A stretch of 64,000 nt of DNA, taken from assembly GCA_029783825.1 (NCBI GenBank), contig JAREIK010002672.1, positions 182,260 to 246,259 of the forward strand, written 5' to 3'. Positions 9,961 through 22,931 of the stretch are shown here, piece by piece. The notes beneath the pieces were generated by a model. That model ran no database searches and had not been told where the DNA came from. It was given only the letters and a program-made list of their open reading frames with translations. Origin of the DNA: Sapria himalayana. Taxonomy: Eukaryota > Streptophyta > Magnoliopsida > Malpighiales > Rafflesiaceae. Every line of letters starts with the position of its first letter. Within the stretch, counting starts at the first letter, position 1. Position numbers and translations under genes: made by a program.

Positions 9961-12949
9961 TTATTCTATCAACCTTCTAAAATAAGGTAGTTCTTTGCAG
10001 TCCAATTTTATTATTCCTACATATTTTTTTGGTATCGTGCCCTCATTAAACTCTTGATCTCTTCTTTTTCTACATTCTTTGGCTAATCCATCTGCTAATG
10101 TGTTAACTTCTCTATATATATGATTTATAGTATAATCTGATTTTTTAATATATACAGAATCTTCTCAATTTCCTCCTCATATTTCCATAAAGATACTTGT
10201 TTATTAATTAAATTGACTAAGATTTTTGAATCTATTTGAATGTCTATATTTTTAATATCAGATTTTTTACACAATCTAATCCCTTCTCTTAAGGCTAAAA
10301 TCTCAGCATGTAACGCCGATGAAGCATGAAACTTCCTTGTGAAAGCTAAAATTAGCTCACCCCCCCCCCCCCCCCCCCCTCCTACTGCTCCAATGTCTCT
10401 GTCAAAGCTACCATCGGTATTTAAAGCCATTCGTTCTTTCGGAGGTTTTTCCCATTTTAATTCTACTATTTTAAAATGTTTTGGTAGCTTTTCTTTTAGA
10501 TTCCAAAAAGTCATAATATCTTTATCTAGGCTCTTTCCCTGATTCTTTAATGGAGAAATCTCCAAAATTTTTCTAGTCTCTTCCTTTATCTCCTTCCAGA
10601 TATCCTCTACCCTCATACGAGACCCTTCAAATCTACTTTTATTTCTAGCCTTCCAGATGCACCAGATGACTATTAAAGGAACATTACATTTAATCCATTT
10701 CTGTGCAGGATTTAAAACTTTTATTTTACTCCAATTTTGAAATCTAGCTTTTATTGTGCGCTGTTCATATTTTATGTTCAACTCTATTCCTAGTTTTCTC
10801 CATATTTCTGCTGCTACTTTTCCGTTTGAGAAGAGATGATCTAGTGTTTCTATTTCGTTAGAACAACATTCGCATCTTGATACTAACTGAATACCTTTCT
10901 TTATTAAGTTATTATCTAATGGAACAATATTAGATAGAACTTTCCACATGAAAGTTTTAATTTTTTGTGGAGTTTCATTTTCCCAAGCCCATTTAAATAA
11001 ATATTGCTATACTTGCCTTTTTCTTATTACGTTCTTGACAGATTTAAGTGAAAATGTTCCTTCTGATGTTAATGTCCATTTCCATCCTTTTTTAGTGAGT
11101 TTAGAATAATTCTCCACTAGATCTCTTTGTTTAAGCATTTGAACCCAAACCTGCGAGCTCTTACTTTTATTTTTCTCTTTATGAGTATCATCTATTAAAC
11201 AATACTTTGCACGCATAAATTTTGCCCATAAGCTATTATTTTCTTTCAATCTCCACCATCTCTTGCTAGCCCATGATTTAGCTAATTCTGAGAGATCGAT
11301 GAATCCCAATCCAGATTCTTGAACAGGGAAGCATAAATCATTCCATTTTTTCCAATGCAATTTATGTTTTCCTTCTTTTTTCCCCCATAAGAAATTAGCG
11401 AATTCCTTATCAATCTTTTTAATTATTTTACTTGGTAATTTCATAATCATGATATTATGCATCAATGAGCTTTCTAATACATGTTTTATTAATATTATTC
11501 TTCCCCCCATACTCAAAAATTCTTCCTTCCATCCCGCTATTTTCTTTTTTAATTTATCTATTAAGAAATCCAAATACTCGGCCTTGAGTTTGCCTTCATA
11601 CACTGGACATCCTAGATATATCATTTCCCATTTTTTTAATCCTATGAGCTAATGCTACAGGAGCTTTATAAGATATCATGTATTGGCATTTTCTTTTATT
11701 GAGTTTTTGACCTGTTTCATCTTCTAAACAAATTAACAAGTTCATCAGATTTTGTAATGATCTATACCCTCCATTAGTGAAGATCATCACATCATCTGCA
11801 TACGCTAGGCAACTCACTAGTGAAGTGTTTTTTGGTTGCCTGAATGTACCTATCGAACCTTTAACCATCTTTTCCTTAAGATTAACTATTAGGAGTTCTA
11901 GATATATATTAAATAATGCTGGTGAAAGAGGATCTCCTTGTCTAAGGCCTCTGACTGGTTTTATTTCTTCTCATACTTTTCCATTCGTAATAATCCTAAC
12001 CCAAGTATTAGAGATGCATCTATAAACTAGATCTATCCATGTTTCCGAGAATCTCATTTTTCTCATGATGAAACAAAGAATGTTCCATTCGACTCTATCA
12101 AAAGCTTTGGATAGATCTAGTTTTATTATTACATTATGCCCTTTTTTTTTGCTCCTATCTCTCTACACAATTCTTTAGCTAAACTTATATTTTCCATTAG
12201 CAATCTATTTTTCATGAAACCTGATTGTTCTATAGAAATAATTTTAGGTAGAAGGTGAGAAAGTCTATTTTGCATTATTTTTGCTAAAATTTTATATATT
12301 GAGTTACATAAACTGATAGGTCTAAAATCCTCCCCTGTTTGTGGATTTTCTATTTTTGGAATAAGGACAATATGAAAGCTACCCCATTTTTTTCCTATTT
12401 CAGCTCCACAAAAGATGCTATTTATGGCATTTTCTATATCTTTTTTGATTATATCCCAGCAGAACTGAAAAAAACCACAATTCCATCCATCGGGACCTGC
12501 TGCGCTATCCTTGTTCATGCTAAAAATGACTGTTTTAATTTCAGCTTCATCAGGAAAATTGATTAACATATTATTATCTTCAGCTGTAATTTTATTTTCA
12601 ATTTTTTGTAATAATGTATAACCTTTAAGCTCATTTCTTTCACTTAATTGATTTTTGAAAAACTTTGTAAAGTAATTTTGAATATCTAAATCATCATGCA
12701 CCCAACATTCCTCATTATTTTTTATACCACTAATTCTATGTTTCTCTTGTTTAAACTTAGTTATTCTTTGAAAAATTTTTGTGTTTTTATCTCATTCTTT
12801 TAACCATTTTAATTTAGATTTTTGTTTCCAAAATACTTCTTCCATTAATAATTTAAGTTTCAATTCTGCTTGTGCTTTGCTTAAAGCACTTCTATTGTTA
12901 GCATTTTGATCTGATTCAAATTCTAATTCCTTTTTAGAAAATAAATCTT
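9961..12949 (-). pseudogene. LINE ORF2: RT, zf-RVT and RNase H, copy C
   Basis: From the 5' junction: RNA-binding linker, then KDSAAGPDGWN, LIPKIENPQTGEDFRPIS, LDLSKAFDRVEW, RGLRQGDPLSP and SCLAYADDVMIF (YADD intact, near 11800). These are followed by YLGCPVYEG, FLWGKKEGKHKLHW, SRCECC...DHLFSNGK and an RNase H with NTDGSF, HAEILAL, IDSKILV and LADGLAKE. It ends at TAA 9963-9961. Breaks: a frameshift at the A9 run at 12142-12150, another near 11610, TAG near 11008, and a nonsense codon at about 10125. The glycine loop of the RNase H has become a 20-base homopolymer (plus-strand C, 10360-10379), giving nine glycines and disrupting the following residues. Confidence 0.92.
10360..10379. repeat. 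C20/G20 homopolymer inside the RNase H glycine loop
   Basis: Twenty consecutive C on the plus strand. In other copies this position is a GGAGGAGGAGG-type Gly codon run (AGGGGVIRD), so this looks like local expansion of that run within copy C. A sequencing or assembly length error is possible in a homopolymer. Confidence 0.9.
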
Positions 12950-13496
12950 CAATTATTCTTATTATTCTTTTTCTTCTTCTTATTCTTTAAATTCTTTTGA
13001 TTCTTATAAGTCTTCTAATTATACATATTCTACTTTTTCTTAGAAATCTTCTTATTCTTTTTATTCTTTTAGTTTTAATTATTCTTCTTATTCTTCCAAG
13101 TCTTCTAAATCTAATTATAATTCTTCTTCTTTTTATTCTTATTATTTTTATTATTCTTATTTTTATTATTCTTCTTTTTCTTTATATTCTTCTTATTGTT
13201 CTTATTATTCTTTTTCTTTTTATTCTTTTTATTTTTCTTATACTTCTTATACTTCTTATTCTTTTTATTATTTTTATTCTTCATATTCTTATTATTTTTT
13301 TTATTCATCTTATTTTTCTTAATTATTCTTCTTATTCTTTTTATTCTTCTATTTCTTCATATCCTTCTTATTCTTTCTTAGACTTCTAATTCTTTCTTAG
13401 ACTTTTAATTCTTCTTATTCTACTTGATCTTCTTATTATTCTTATTATTCTTATTATTTTTATTCTTCTTCTTATTATAATTCTTTCTTAAACTTT
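12950..13496 (-). repeat. Low-complexity AAGAATAAG-type tail of copy D
   Basis: About 0.55 kb of TTCTTATTC-like units. It includes TTCTTATAAGTCTTCTAATT near 13000 and TTCTTTCTTAGACTT repeated near 13370-13400. It joins the truncated 5' end of C to the 3' end of D. Confidence 0.95.
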
Positions 13497-14372
13497 TATT
13501 GTGTGCTGTTCATACCCTTATCCATAAATAAAACATACAACCATCACGGGAACTCAGAAATTGGCTAGCAGAATCCACAATTCCTACCTTTTCCTTTGGA
13601 TCTCTTAAATCTTGGATCTTAGCCTTTCTAATCGTATTTAGGCCCTCCTCCTCATCTGTTCGACATCTAGCAGGCTGCGGTACTAGTTGCAGCAGCATTA
13701 ACACTTACACGACCGACCTTAACCTGCAGCAAGCCCTACTTTACACAGTCTCTATTCAGCACTTAGACCATAGCTTAAAGATGTTACAACTTTCATCATA
13801 TCAGACCTGAAACAGACACTTCTAATGAACCTTTTACCATACAACCTAAACCACAGACAATTTACAACTTAGGCCACAGGCCACTTACAACTTACAATCA
13901 CAGACACCCCTAGGAACCCTTTAACAGACACTGGGTACTTCCTGGAATAGCAGAACCAAATAGCATCTGCTTTATGTTTGACGGATCACCTCGTTGTGTA
14001 ATCTTCCCTAAAAGCAGTGACCAAATTCAACACCTATCAAAATGTTAGTAGCAAAAATTAACTTCACCTGGTTCCTTCGACCCGCCAACTTCTTTTGACC
14101 TATTTCTATTCATCCAAAGCAGAGAACTAAAATAATACAACATTTATTGTTTCTAACCTTGCTAGGAACCTGTTAATTATGTTATTTTATTTATATATTT
14201 TTCCAGCTTAAGGTCTTAATTTTGGTGCCCACCCCCTAGGACCAGGGTGGCTCTTTTCTACTCCAAGACCTTCACCTGTGTTGCTTAAAGGGAGCATAAA
14301 GAGCAAATTTACAAATCCAGCATAATATTTACTTTTTTTTCATTTTTTCTTCAAATTTTATAAATATTTATT
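13497..14372 (-). other. 3' UTR of copy D
   Basis: About 0.9 kb without a supported gene. The first bases next to the repeat (about 13493-13514) match 21 of 22 positions of an internal ORF2 stretch of copy C (about 10749-10770) in the same orientation; this may be chance or a recombination trace. Confidence 0.55.
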
Positions 14373-17300
14373 TTAATTCTTTTTAACTCTAATATATAGA
14401 AAACCTATTTTATCTAAGCTTATTATGCCTTTATACTTTTTTGGAATGTTATTAGTCTCAAATTCTTGTGGGTCTTTTATTATGCCGTCATTAGCTAATT
14501 TATCAGCCAACACATTGGCCTCCCTAAATATATGTTTGATTTGCCCCTTTAAGTCACACATTAATTCTTTAATATTGAGGATATCCTCTTCAAATTTCCA
14601 CATATCTATCTTATCCATCACTAAATTCACCAGCATATTCGAATCCACTTGTACTTTAATATTTTGAAAGTTATTAACCTTGCATATTTGCAATCCCTTT
14701 TTTAATGCCATAACCTCTGCATGTAGTGCTGAAAAGGCTAAGGCTTTCATTGTGAATGATCTTATTACTGTACCTTCATGGTTTCTTATAGCACCTCCTC
14801 CTTCTGTAGCTCACATTTCTCTCTTAAAGCTTCCATCTGTGTTTAGCACTAATCCATTTTGTTGGGGCTTTTCCCATCTAATAATTTTAATCTCTAGAAT
14901 CTTTTTGATTTTAGTTGAGAGGTCCCAAGTATTCCTCCTTCTTTCATCTATTTTAAGGCTTCTCATCCTTATAGGGCTGCAAGCCGAAATAAATGCACTT
15001 TCTTTATTGATCTCATCTAATATATCTATAACTTTCATTTGAGTACCTTCAAATCTACTTTTGTTTCTAGCTTTCCATATACACCAGACTGCAATATGAG
15101 ATATATAATTCCTAAACCATTTCAGGATCTTATTTTTCGTTTTATTTATCCTCCAATTTTTTAATCTTTCTAAGAGAGATCCATGCCATTTATCTAGGTC
15201 TGCATCCGTTTCTAATCTATCCCATACCTTTCCAACTATCTTTCCTATTGAGAATAAATGATCCAAGTTCTCGATTTCTTGATTACAACATTCACATCTA
15301 GATGCTAGTTTTATTCCTCTCTTTTGAATGCACTCATCCAATGCAATTGCTTTTGAAATTAGTTTCCACATGAAGATATTTATTTTCTGTGGCAGCTCCT
15401 TTTCCCAGGCTTTTTCGTAAATTTCCGGTGGAATTTTTTTATCTCTCACAAGACTTTTAACACTTTTTAGTGTGAAATTTTCTTGAGCATCTAGGGACCA
15501 TTTCCAACCACTCTTGGCTAAAATAGAATGATTCTCCACAATATCCCGTAGCTTGTACATTAATTTCCAGCTTTTTGATGCCCTTTTTGGATTATTAAAG
15601 ACATTATTTCCGAGACCGTATCTTGCTTTTATATAGTCTCTCCAAAGGCTGCCATTCTTGTTGTCCTTTATCTTCCACAAGCTTTTACAAGCCCAAGCTT
15701 TGGCTATGTCACTTAATTTTGAGAAGCCCAGATTAGCTTCTTCCACTGGGAAGCATAAATCTGACCATTTTTTCCAGTGGAGTTTATCTTTACCTTCTTT
15801 TTCCCCCATAAGAAATTAGCCATTTCTTTTTCTAATTTTCTTATAATAGTCCTTGGCGGCTGTAATGCCATTAAAACATGTGCCAATGAACTTTGCAGGA
15901 CATGTGTAATCAAAGTTATTCTTCCTTCCATGCTTAGCAGGTCTTCCTTCCAACCTGTAATTTTTCGCCTAATCTTTTCAACTAAGAAAACTAAGTATTC
16001 CCCTTTCAATCTTTCCTCATAGATCGGACAACCGAGGTACATTAATGCACCTTTCTTGTGGGCAAAACCCATGAATCTTTTTATTTTTTGGGCAATATTT
16101 TCCGGAGCTTTTTCTATTATCATAAATTGGCATTTATTTTTTTTTAGCAGCTGCCCGGTTTCTTCTTCTAGAGTATTGAAAAGGCCCATCATATTCCTCA
16201 TGGAATGGCTGCTAGCATTGGAGAAAATTAAAATGTCATCCTCATATGCCAAATAGCACATGATAGGAGTATTTCTTGGTTGTTTGTACATGAGAATTGT
16301 CCACTCCCTCATTTCTTTTTTTAAATTTACAATAAAGAGTTCAAGATAGATATTAAATAAAGAAGGGGAGAGAGGATCTCCTTGTCTAAGTCCTCTTGAT
16401 GTTTTAAATTCACTACCTTCTTTCCCATTTATAAGTATTTTAACTCATGCACTGGAAACACATCTAAATATTAAATCTATCCAGAATTCCGAAAATCCTA
16501 GTTTTCTCATTAAGTAGCAAAGTGTTTCCCACTCAACTCTATCAAATGCTTTAGACAGGTCCAATTTCAGTATTAAGTTGTGACCTCTAGACTTAGCTCC
16601 TAATTCTCTAATCATTTCTGAGGCTAGATTAATATTTTCCATTATCAGCCTATTTTTAACAAACCCTGATTGTTCTACTAAAATGATAAACTGGAGAATC
16701 TTACTGAGCCTAATCTAGAGAACTTTTGCCAAGATTGTATAAATTGTATTACATAAACTTATTGGCCTATAGTCCTACCCAGTCTGAGGATTATCTTTCT
16801 TAGGAACAAATTTGATATGAGAATTGGCCCATGCCTTAGTAATTTCTGCCCCAAAAAAATCTAGGAGATGGCTTCTACTAATTCTTTTTTAATAATAGGC
16901 CAGTTGCGCTGAAAAAAACCATTATTCCACCCATCTGGGCCTGCAGTGCTATCTTTATTTGAGTTGAATACTGCTACTTTTACCTCTTCTTCCGTATTGT
17001 ATTCTTCTAATAATTTTTTATCTTCTTCTATGACTCTCTTCTCAATATTTTGAATTAATGTATTCTTTCTAATTGTATACAGCTCGCATAATAGATTTTT
17101 GAAGAAACCATCCAACTCATTTTTTATGTCCTCTTCTTTATCAATCCATTTCCCATTAGCTGCATTTAAACCCTTTATTTTTTGTTTCTGTATTCTTATT
17201 TTAGCCATTGTATTGAAGAATTTTGTATTCTTATCTCCGTATTTTTGCCATTTGACTTTTGCCCTTTACTTTCCAAAAATACTTCTTCCATATGCATTCG

Positions 17301-18286
17301 CCTTCTTAATTCAGCTTTAGCCTTACTCACCCTTATTCTTAAAATATCATCCTGATTTTGTTCATATTCTATTTCTAATTTTGCTGCTTCATGTTCTACT
17401 TCCTGAATATTTTTATTAATATTGTCAAAAACCTCTTTATTCCATTTGCATAGTGTTAGTTGTAACCTTCGAAGTTTCTTAGCTAGGACTTGCATAGGAT
17501 TGCCTGTAACAGGTTTATCTCATGCGTCTTTGACTATGTCATCGTATCCCTCGTGCATACCCCACATGTTTTGGAATTTAAAACCTCTAGACCTCCTTCC
17601 ACTTTTTTCAGATGTTATCAATAACGGGCTTTGATCAAAGCATGTTCTACTTAAGTGTTTTACCCTTATCCCTCCCATCTTATCTATCCATTTTGTATTG
17701 AGTAGGACTCGATCCAGCCTAGACCAAATAGCTCCCATTCTCTTCCAGTTATTGCACCATGTGAAGTTTGATCCAAGGAAATTTGCCTCAATTAAGCTGG
17801 AACTGGCAATTACCTCATTAAATTGTGCAAGTGCCGTCTGATCTGGAGGCCTACCTCCTCTTTTTTCATTGGTGTTTCTGATAACATTGAAGTCTCCTCC
17901 AATGGCCCATGGAAGGTTCAAAGAAGCTAAGCTTCTCATTTCCTACCATAAAGATTTCCTATTCTCCTTTACATTGCTCGCCTATACCACTGAGATAATC
18001 AACTCTGGCTGATTTCCTAATTTAAAACAGATTATCTGATCAGCCTCTGTAATTATTTTGATATCTATTGAATTATTCCACAATATCCATAGGTTTCCAT
18101 TTGAGTTAGAAAAGGCCTTATCTAGGCCAATTTTTTTCTTAATCATTGGTTCTGCTAAATTTTATTAACCATTGGTTCTGCTAAATAAACTATTTTAATC
18201 TTGTAAATTTTAATTAACTTTCTTAATCTATTTAATGTAGGAGAGTTCGCCACTTCTCTTAAATTCCAATATAGGCTATTAAACAT
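14373..18286 (-). pseudogene. LINE ORF2: EN, RT, zf-RVT, RNase H, copy D
   Basis: Start ATG 18286-18284, two bases after the ORF1 stop. The endonuclease shows LYWNLRE, LAEPMV, WAIGGDFNVIR, FTWCNN and SRLDR, but the terminal SDH motif reads TCFDQSPLL, so two catalytic positions are changed. The RT has LDLSKAFDRVEW, RGLRQGDPLSP and an altered catalytic box, LAYEDDILIF (YEDD for YADD). Then follow FLWGK, SRCECC...DHLFSIGK and an RNase H with NTDGSF, HAEVMAL, VDSNMLV and LADKLAND. Breaks: frameshifts near 17230, 16865 and 15800, a stop at about 17520, one at 16445, and TGA at 14813-14811. A single frame with only that last stop covers 15809-14373. It ends at RVKKN. Confidence 0.92.
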
Positions 18287-18288
18287 TT

Positions 18289-19800
18289 TTAGTTAAATCT
18301 TGCTTGTGCTCTAGTAATGCATTTCGAGTCGTACTTCATGTTAATTTATTTTTTCCTATTTTTAGAGGGTTTGCTAGAGCTAGGAGTTTGCACTAGATAT
18401 CCAAGAAAATGCTTTTTTTGTAAGCTTTTTCCATTTCTCTAATTTTTTCCATCGCCTTTTTACGTGGGGTTTTTTGATATTTTCTTACATTTAAAATCTG
18501 AATCATCTTGTGTAAGGTTTATATTATGCATGTTTCCATCCTTTCGGTAAAATAAGTATGGCCAGCTTTTGGATTCCGATTCCTCCTCCAAGAGAAGGCC
18601 ATCCTCTTCCCAATTGGTATCGTTTATGTTATCTTTTATTCCTACCTCACACCTCCTCTGCCTTTTCTTTTCCCTAATTCCCAATACCCTGCTAAATTTT
18701 GCCTCGAGAGACTCTACCCAATTTACGTTTTTTGCTAATTGAAGCCACTTCCTAATATCTTGCATTTTTAAGCTCATTTCTAATTTCCCATCTTTCTCAT
18801 GCAACCATTTTGTACCTACAGCTTTGCCCTCCCTTTTTCTATTTTTATCCTTCACTAGAAAGCCCTCTTCAACCCCTTCTCTGCACTCCCTCATTTTACT
18901 CCTTGCACTATTGTTTTTTTCTAACCCCACCCCTGCCTCTTCTGCTCGATTTACTACAGTTTCAGGACCCCTCTTTTCTCCTTCCTCTCCTCTATCCATC
19001 CCCCTATCTTCTTCATCTTGTACCCTCCTTACCCATTCAGAGCCATTCTTTTTTACCTCCCCTTTTCTGTAACTACCCTGCCCCATCTTCCTCCCTCCTA
19101 CCATACATGCTTCTGCATCATGGCCCATCCTACTACAAGTTGAGCAGTAGGAAGGCATGGATTCTGGAATTACATCTTGCCAGAATCCATTGGAAAAATA
19201 GTTCCCACCCAAACTTTATTCGGGAGGGAAAGTTTTAGGTCAACTTTCACACATATCCTAGCAACACTCGGTCTGGTAATGCATGCAGTTGCTCTATCTA
19301 ATATCCATGGTTTTCTGTAGCATAAGCCAATTGAGAAGAGAGATGATTTGTTGAAGAAATGTAAAGGGAGCTTCGGTAAGTTAAGCCATACCAGAGCATG
19401 TGAAGGTTCTTCCTGAGGGGTAAAGCTTGGTGACCACTTGAAGATGCACATCGGGAACCCCTTGATGTTACACTGCCCTCTAGGCCATAGACGAAGGAAA
19501 TCATCTTCTTCCTTAAACTGGAAGAAGGCATGCTTACCGTCGTACCAAACTAATTTTACCAATGCACGTAGCTTTAGTGTCACAAAGAATTCGTGCTAAG
19601 CTTTAAATTCGGGGCATCCATGGGAGAACTTCCCGATAAGAGTAAGCTCGAAGGATTCTGCAAGATTCTGTATGTCTTCCTTCGAAAACAGAACGGCAGG
19701 AGAATTTTGTTTTGCGTCAATCTTCGGAAACAGCATCTCGGTCCCTTTTGCAAATTGAGGAAAATGATTTTTTATTGGAGAGTGAATCAGAATTCACCAT
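18289..19800 (-). pseudogene. LINE ORF1 (gag-like), copy D
   Basis: The start is read at ATG 19800-19798 (MVNSDSLSNKKSFSS), matching the N-terminal NKKSFS motif of the other copies. Frameshifts near 19720 and 19590 break the first part. The DUF4283-like core follows (LVWYDGKHAFFQF, CIFKWSPSFTPQEEPSHALVW, SRPSVARICVKVDL). After a frameshift near 19200 comes an intact CCHC knuckle, YCSTCSRMGHDAEAC. A longer charged linker than in A or E (RKMGQGSYRKGEVKK onward, 250 residues open) leads, after further stops, to KCITRAQARFN and TAA 18291-18289. Confidence 0.9.
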
Positions 19801-19845
19801 TCTTGGCTTCAATTTGAGCTTAGGGCACACAACAATGGTGATTTC

Positions 19846-21427
19846 TCCTAATTATTCTTATTCTTCTTATTCGTTTCTTTCTTCTAATTTTTCTAATTAT
19901 TCATATTCTTCTTTTTCTTCTTTTTCTTTTTTATTCATAATATTCTTCATATTCTTCTATTTTTTCTGATTCTTCTTATTTTTTTTATTATTCTTATTAT
20001 TCTTCTTATTCTTATTCTTCTTATTATTCTTATTCTTCTAATTCTTTTTATTCTTCTTATTCTTCTTATTTTTCTTCTTATTCTTTTTCTTCTTCTTATT
20101 ATTATTCTTCTAATACTTTTTATTCTTCTTAATCGTCTTATTCTTTTTTTTCTTCTTATTCTTCTTATTCTTCTAATTATTATAATCTTCTAATTCTTCT
20201 TATTCTTTATATTCTTTTATTATTCATATTCTTCTTTTTCTTTATATATTTTTTTCTTCTTTATCTTCTTTTACTTTTTATTTTTATTATTCATCTTATT
20301 CTACTTATTCATATTCTACTTATTATTCTTATTCTTCTTATTCTTCTTTTTTTTCTTTTTCTTCTTATTCCTCTTATTCTTCTTATTCTTCTTATTCTTC
20401 TTATTCTTCTTTTATTCTAATTCTTCTTATTATTAAAATTCTTCTTATTCTTCTATTTATTCTTATTCTACTTATTCTTTTTATTCTTCTTATTCTTGTT
20501 ATTCATGTTATTCTTATTATTCATATTTTTTTTTCTAATTCTTCTTATTCATCTTATACTTCTAATTCTTTTTATTCTTCAAAGTCATCTAATTATTATT
20601 TTTATTTTTATTCTTCTAATTCTTCTAAGTCATCTAATTCTTATTATTATACTTATTCTTCTAATTCTTCTTATTCTTCTTATTCTTTTTATTCCTTTTA
20701 TTCTCCTTATTCTTCTAAGTCTTCTAATTCTTTTTATTCTACTTATTTTTTTAATTCTTCTTATTCTTATTATTCTTCTTATTATTTTTATACTTATTAT
20801 TCTTCTTATACTAATTATTTTGCTTATTCTTCTTATTGTACTTATTATTCTTATTCTTCTTAATCTTTTTATTCTTGTATTTTTTTATTTTTCTTCATTT
20901 TTTTATTCTTATTATTTTTCTATTTCTTCTAATGTTTCTTATTTTTTTTCTTCTTATTCTTCTTTTTTCCTTATTCTTCTCATTCTTCTTATTCTTATTT
21001 TTATCTTTATTTTTTATTATTCTTTTTATTCTTCTTTTTATTCTTATTCTTCTTATTCTTGTAATTATTCTTATTTTTATGATTATTCTTATTCTTCTTA
21101 TTCTTTGTATTCTCCTTATTCTTCTTATTCTTCTTATTTTTCTTATTATTCTTATTCTTGTTATTCTTCTTATTCTTTTTATTCTTCTTATTCTTATTAT
21201 TATTATTCTTCTTCTTTTTATTTTTATTATTCTTTTTCTTATTATTATTCTTTTTCTTCATATTCTTTGTATTTTTTTATTCTTCTTATTCTTTATATTC
21301 TTTGTATTCTTCTTATTCTTCTTATTCTTCTTAATCTTAATATTCTTCTTATTCTTCTAAGTCTTCTAATTCTTTATATTCTTCTTAATATTCTTATTCT
21401 TCTTATTCTAATTATTCTTTTTTTTCA
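19846..21427 (-). repeat. Low-complexity AAGAATAAG-type tail of copy E
   Basis: About 1.6 kb of TTCTTATTC-like repeats between the 5' end of D and the 3' end of E. TTCTAAGTCTTCTAATTCTT occurs at about 20715 and 21357. A 316-codon open frame (20496-21446) is a pure translation of the repeat and not a gene. Confidence 0.95.
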
Positions 21428-21428
21428 G

Positions 21429-21506
21429 TTTGTTTATAAAATTTAAAACCCTCTTTTTTGGTGGTTGAATACCATTGATACAAACTAATACTACCATTTA
21501 CCCACA
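21429..21506 (-). other. Terminal block, copy E (diverged)
   Basis: Same order of motifs as in copy C but diverged: GTTTGTATCAATGGTATTC, then CAACCACCAAAAAAGAGGGT and TTATAAACAAACT on the minus strand. The TCCTC half of the proposed stem is replaced by TCAAC, so the stem would be weak here. Confidence 0.75.
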
Positions 21507-22931
21507 TACTGCCTTTTTATCCTCTAGTTTAAGTTATTACAATTGGTCTTACTCAAGTTTAAGACTTAATCTTATAAATTAAAAACAAGTGATTTTTTAT
21601 ATGCTCTGCTTTCCCTCCTTTATTCTGTCTCTCCTAACTATTTTCCTCGTTCCATGTTCTTCTGCATTTTATCGTGGAGTGCTCCCATTTCTTTTTTCTT
21701 GCTCCTCCTAATTTGCCATTAACTCCCGACAATACTTTCAGATATGCTTCTTCCTTTATGTTTCCTGCTGACTGGAAACCACCTTCTGTCTAGCTGCATC
21801 AAAAAGACAAACAAAGCAAGCCACCTATCTTCTACCCTTTCCCCTTATGTCCCATCCCTTACAATTAATTTCAAACATCCACCACATCCTAATCAATTGT
21901 ACATGGTATTTTGCATCCTTCTTTCTATCTCCCATTAGTAGCTTTCTATCAGGCATGTACCCATGTAGTTTTTCTGTATCCTCCTCTTATGGCCACTCCA
22001 TGTCTAACAAACATAGAAACTGCAAGCAAAAATAAACTTAACATTTATCCTTTCCCCATTATGGCCCATTCCCTTACTTTATTTTTCAACCATCCAACTC
22101 ATCCTAGTCAACTAAACCTTATATACCAACCCAAATCCTCTTTTGCATCCTATTTTATATCTCCTTTTAGTCTCATTTAGGCCGTAGTGCCTCCATGCAG
22201 CTCATCCGATATGCCTCACCACCTGGCACTTTCTAATCATTAAGCTGATGATCTTACTAGATCTTTCTTCAGGGCTTTACAACTAAGACTATGCAGCAAC
22301 TCTTTCTACAATTATATATTTTTTGAACATCATCATCTAATCGGCTGACTTCTTATACTTTCATTATTATTCACGTTTCTTCTGTTTCAGATTTCACTGG
22401 TGTCCTATCTCCTTGATTTTCACCCGACTTCTCTATTTTTTACTCCTATCATCTCCTTTGCATTAAGACAACAAGGCATGACCCTTGTTGTCTTTTCTCT
22501 CCCTTCAAATATCTACCTGCACAAACAGCAAACTCTACAAGGCAAACCAAACCATAACAGACATTGTTGAAGTTTTCTTCTAAGGTGTTCTACCTACAAT
22601 TCATATATTTTTTGGGATTCTTCTGAGCATCATCGACTTATTATCAATGTTTCTCCACCTGCAAAAAAGTAAATACATCCTATTTTTCTACATGTGAGTT
22701 TACCTTTACCTACCTAGGGTATACCTTTTCTATTCCTCCCTAGAAACTTATAGCTATACCTCTACCCTTTTCTGATCCAAGGAATATCTTTGATACTATA
22801 GAAGTATTGTATAGAGCAAATATAATAACATTGAAGAATAATGCTTAATCTTCTTACCTGGAGTTTGTACCATAATCCTTATGCATTTGGCTATAATACC
22901 TGCAAACCCTCATTTCCATACATACCGACCA
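21507..22931 (-). other. 3' UTR of copy E
   Basis: About 1.4 kb with no supported gene. A phrase around TTATG(T/G)CCCATTCCCTTAC recurs, diverged, near 21845 and 22060, together with ATCCACCACATCCTAATCAA/ATCCAACTCATCCTAGTCAA. This suggests an old internal duplication of about 215 bp. Confidence 0.55.

Larger units (their letters stand above)
8280..12949 (-). mobile_element. LINE copy C, 5'-truncated in the EN-RT linker
   Basis: Minus-strand LINE of about 4.7 kb. It keeps the linker after the endonuclease (KAQAELKLKLLMEEVFWKQ), RT, zf-RVT, RNase H, a long 3' UTR and the conserved terminal block. The 5' junction goes directly from ORF2 sequence into TTATTC repeats at about 12950. The linker protein is clearly closest to that of copy A. 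Confidence 0.92.
13497..19845 (-). mobile_element. LINE copy D, near full length
   Basis: Minus-strand LINE of about 6.3 kb containing ORF1 and ORF2 in order. The 5' boundary at about 19845 lies only some 45 bp upstream of the ORF1 start, so part of the 5' leader may be missing; the CTAGAGAGAGAA leader motif of A and E is not seen. The terminal block shared by other copies is also absent at the 3' boundary, where the 3' UTR passes straight into repeats. The 3' end may therefore be deleted or belong to another subfamily. The RNase H region is closest to copy H. Confidence 0.9.
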
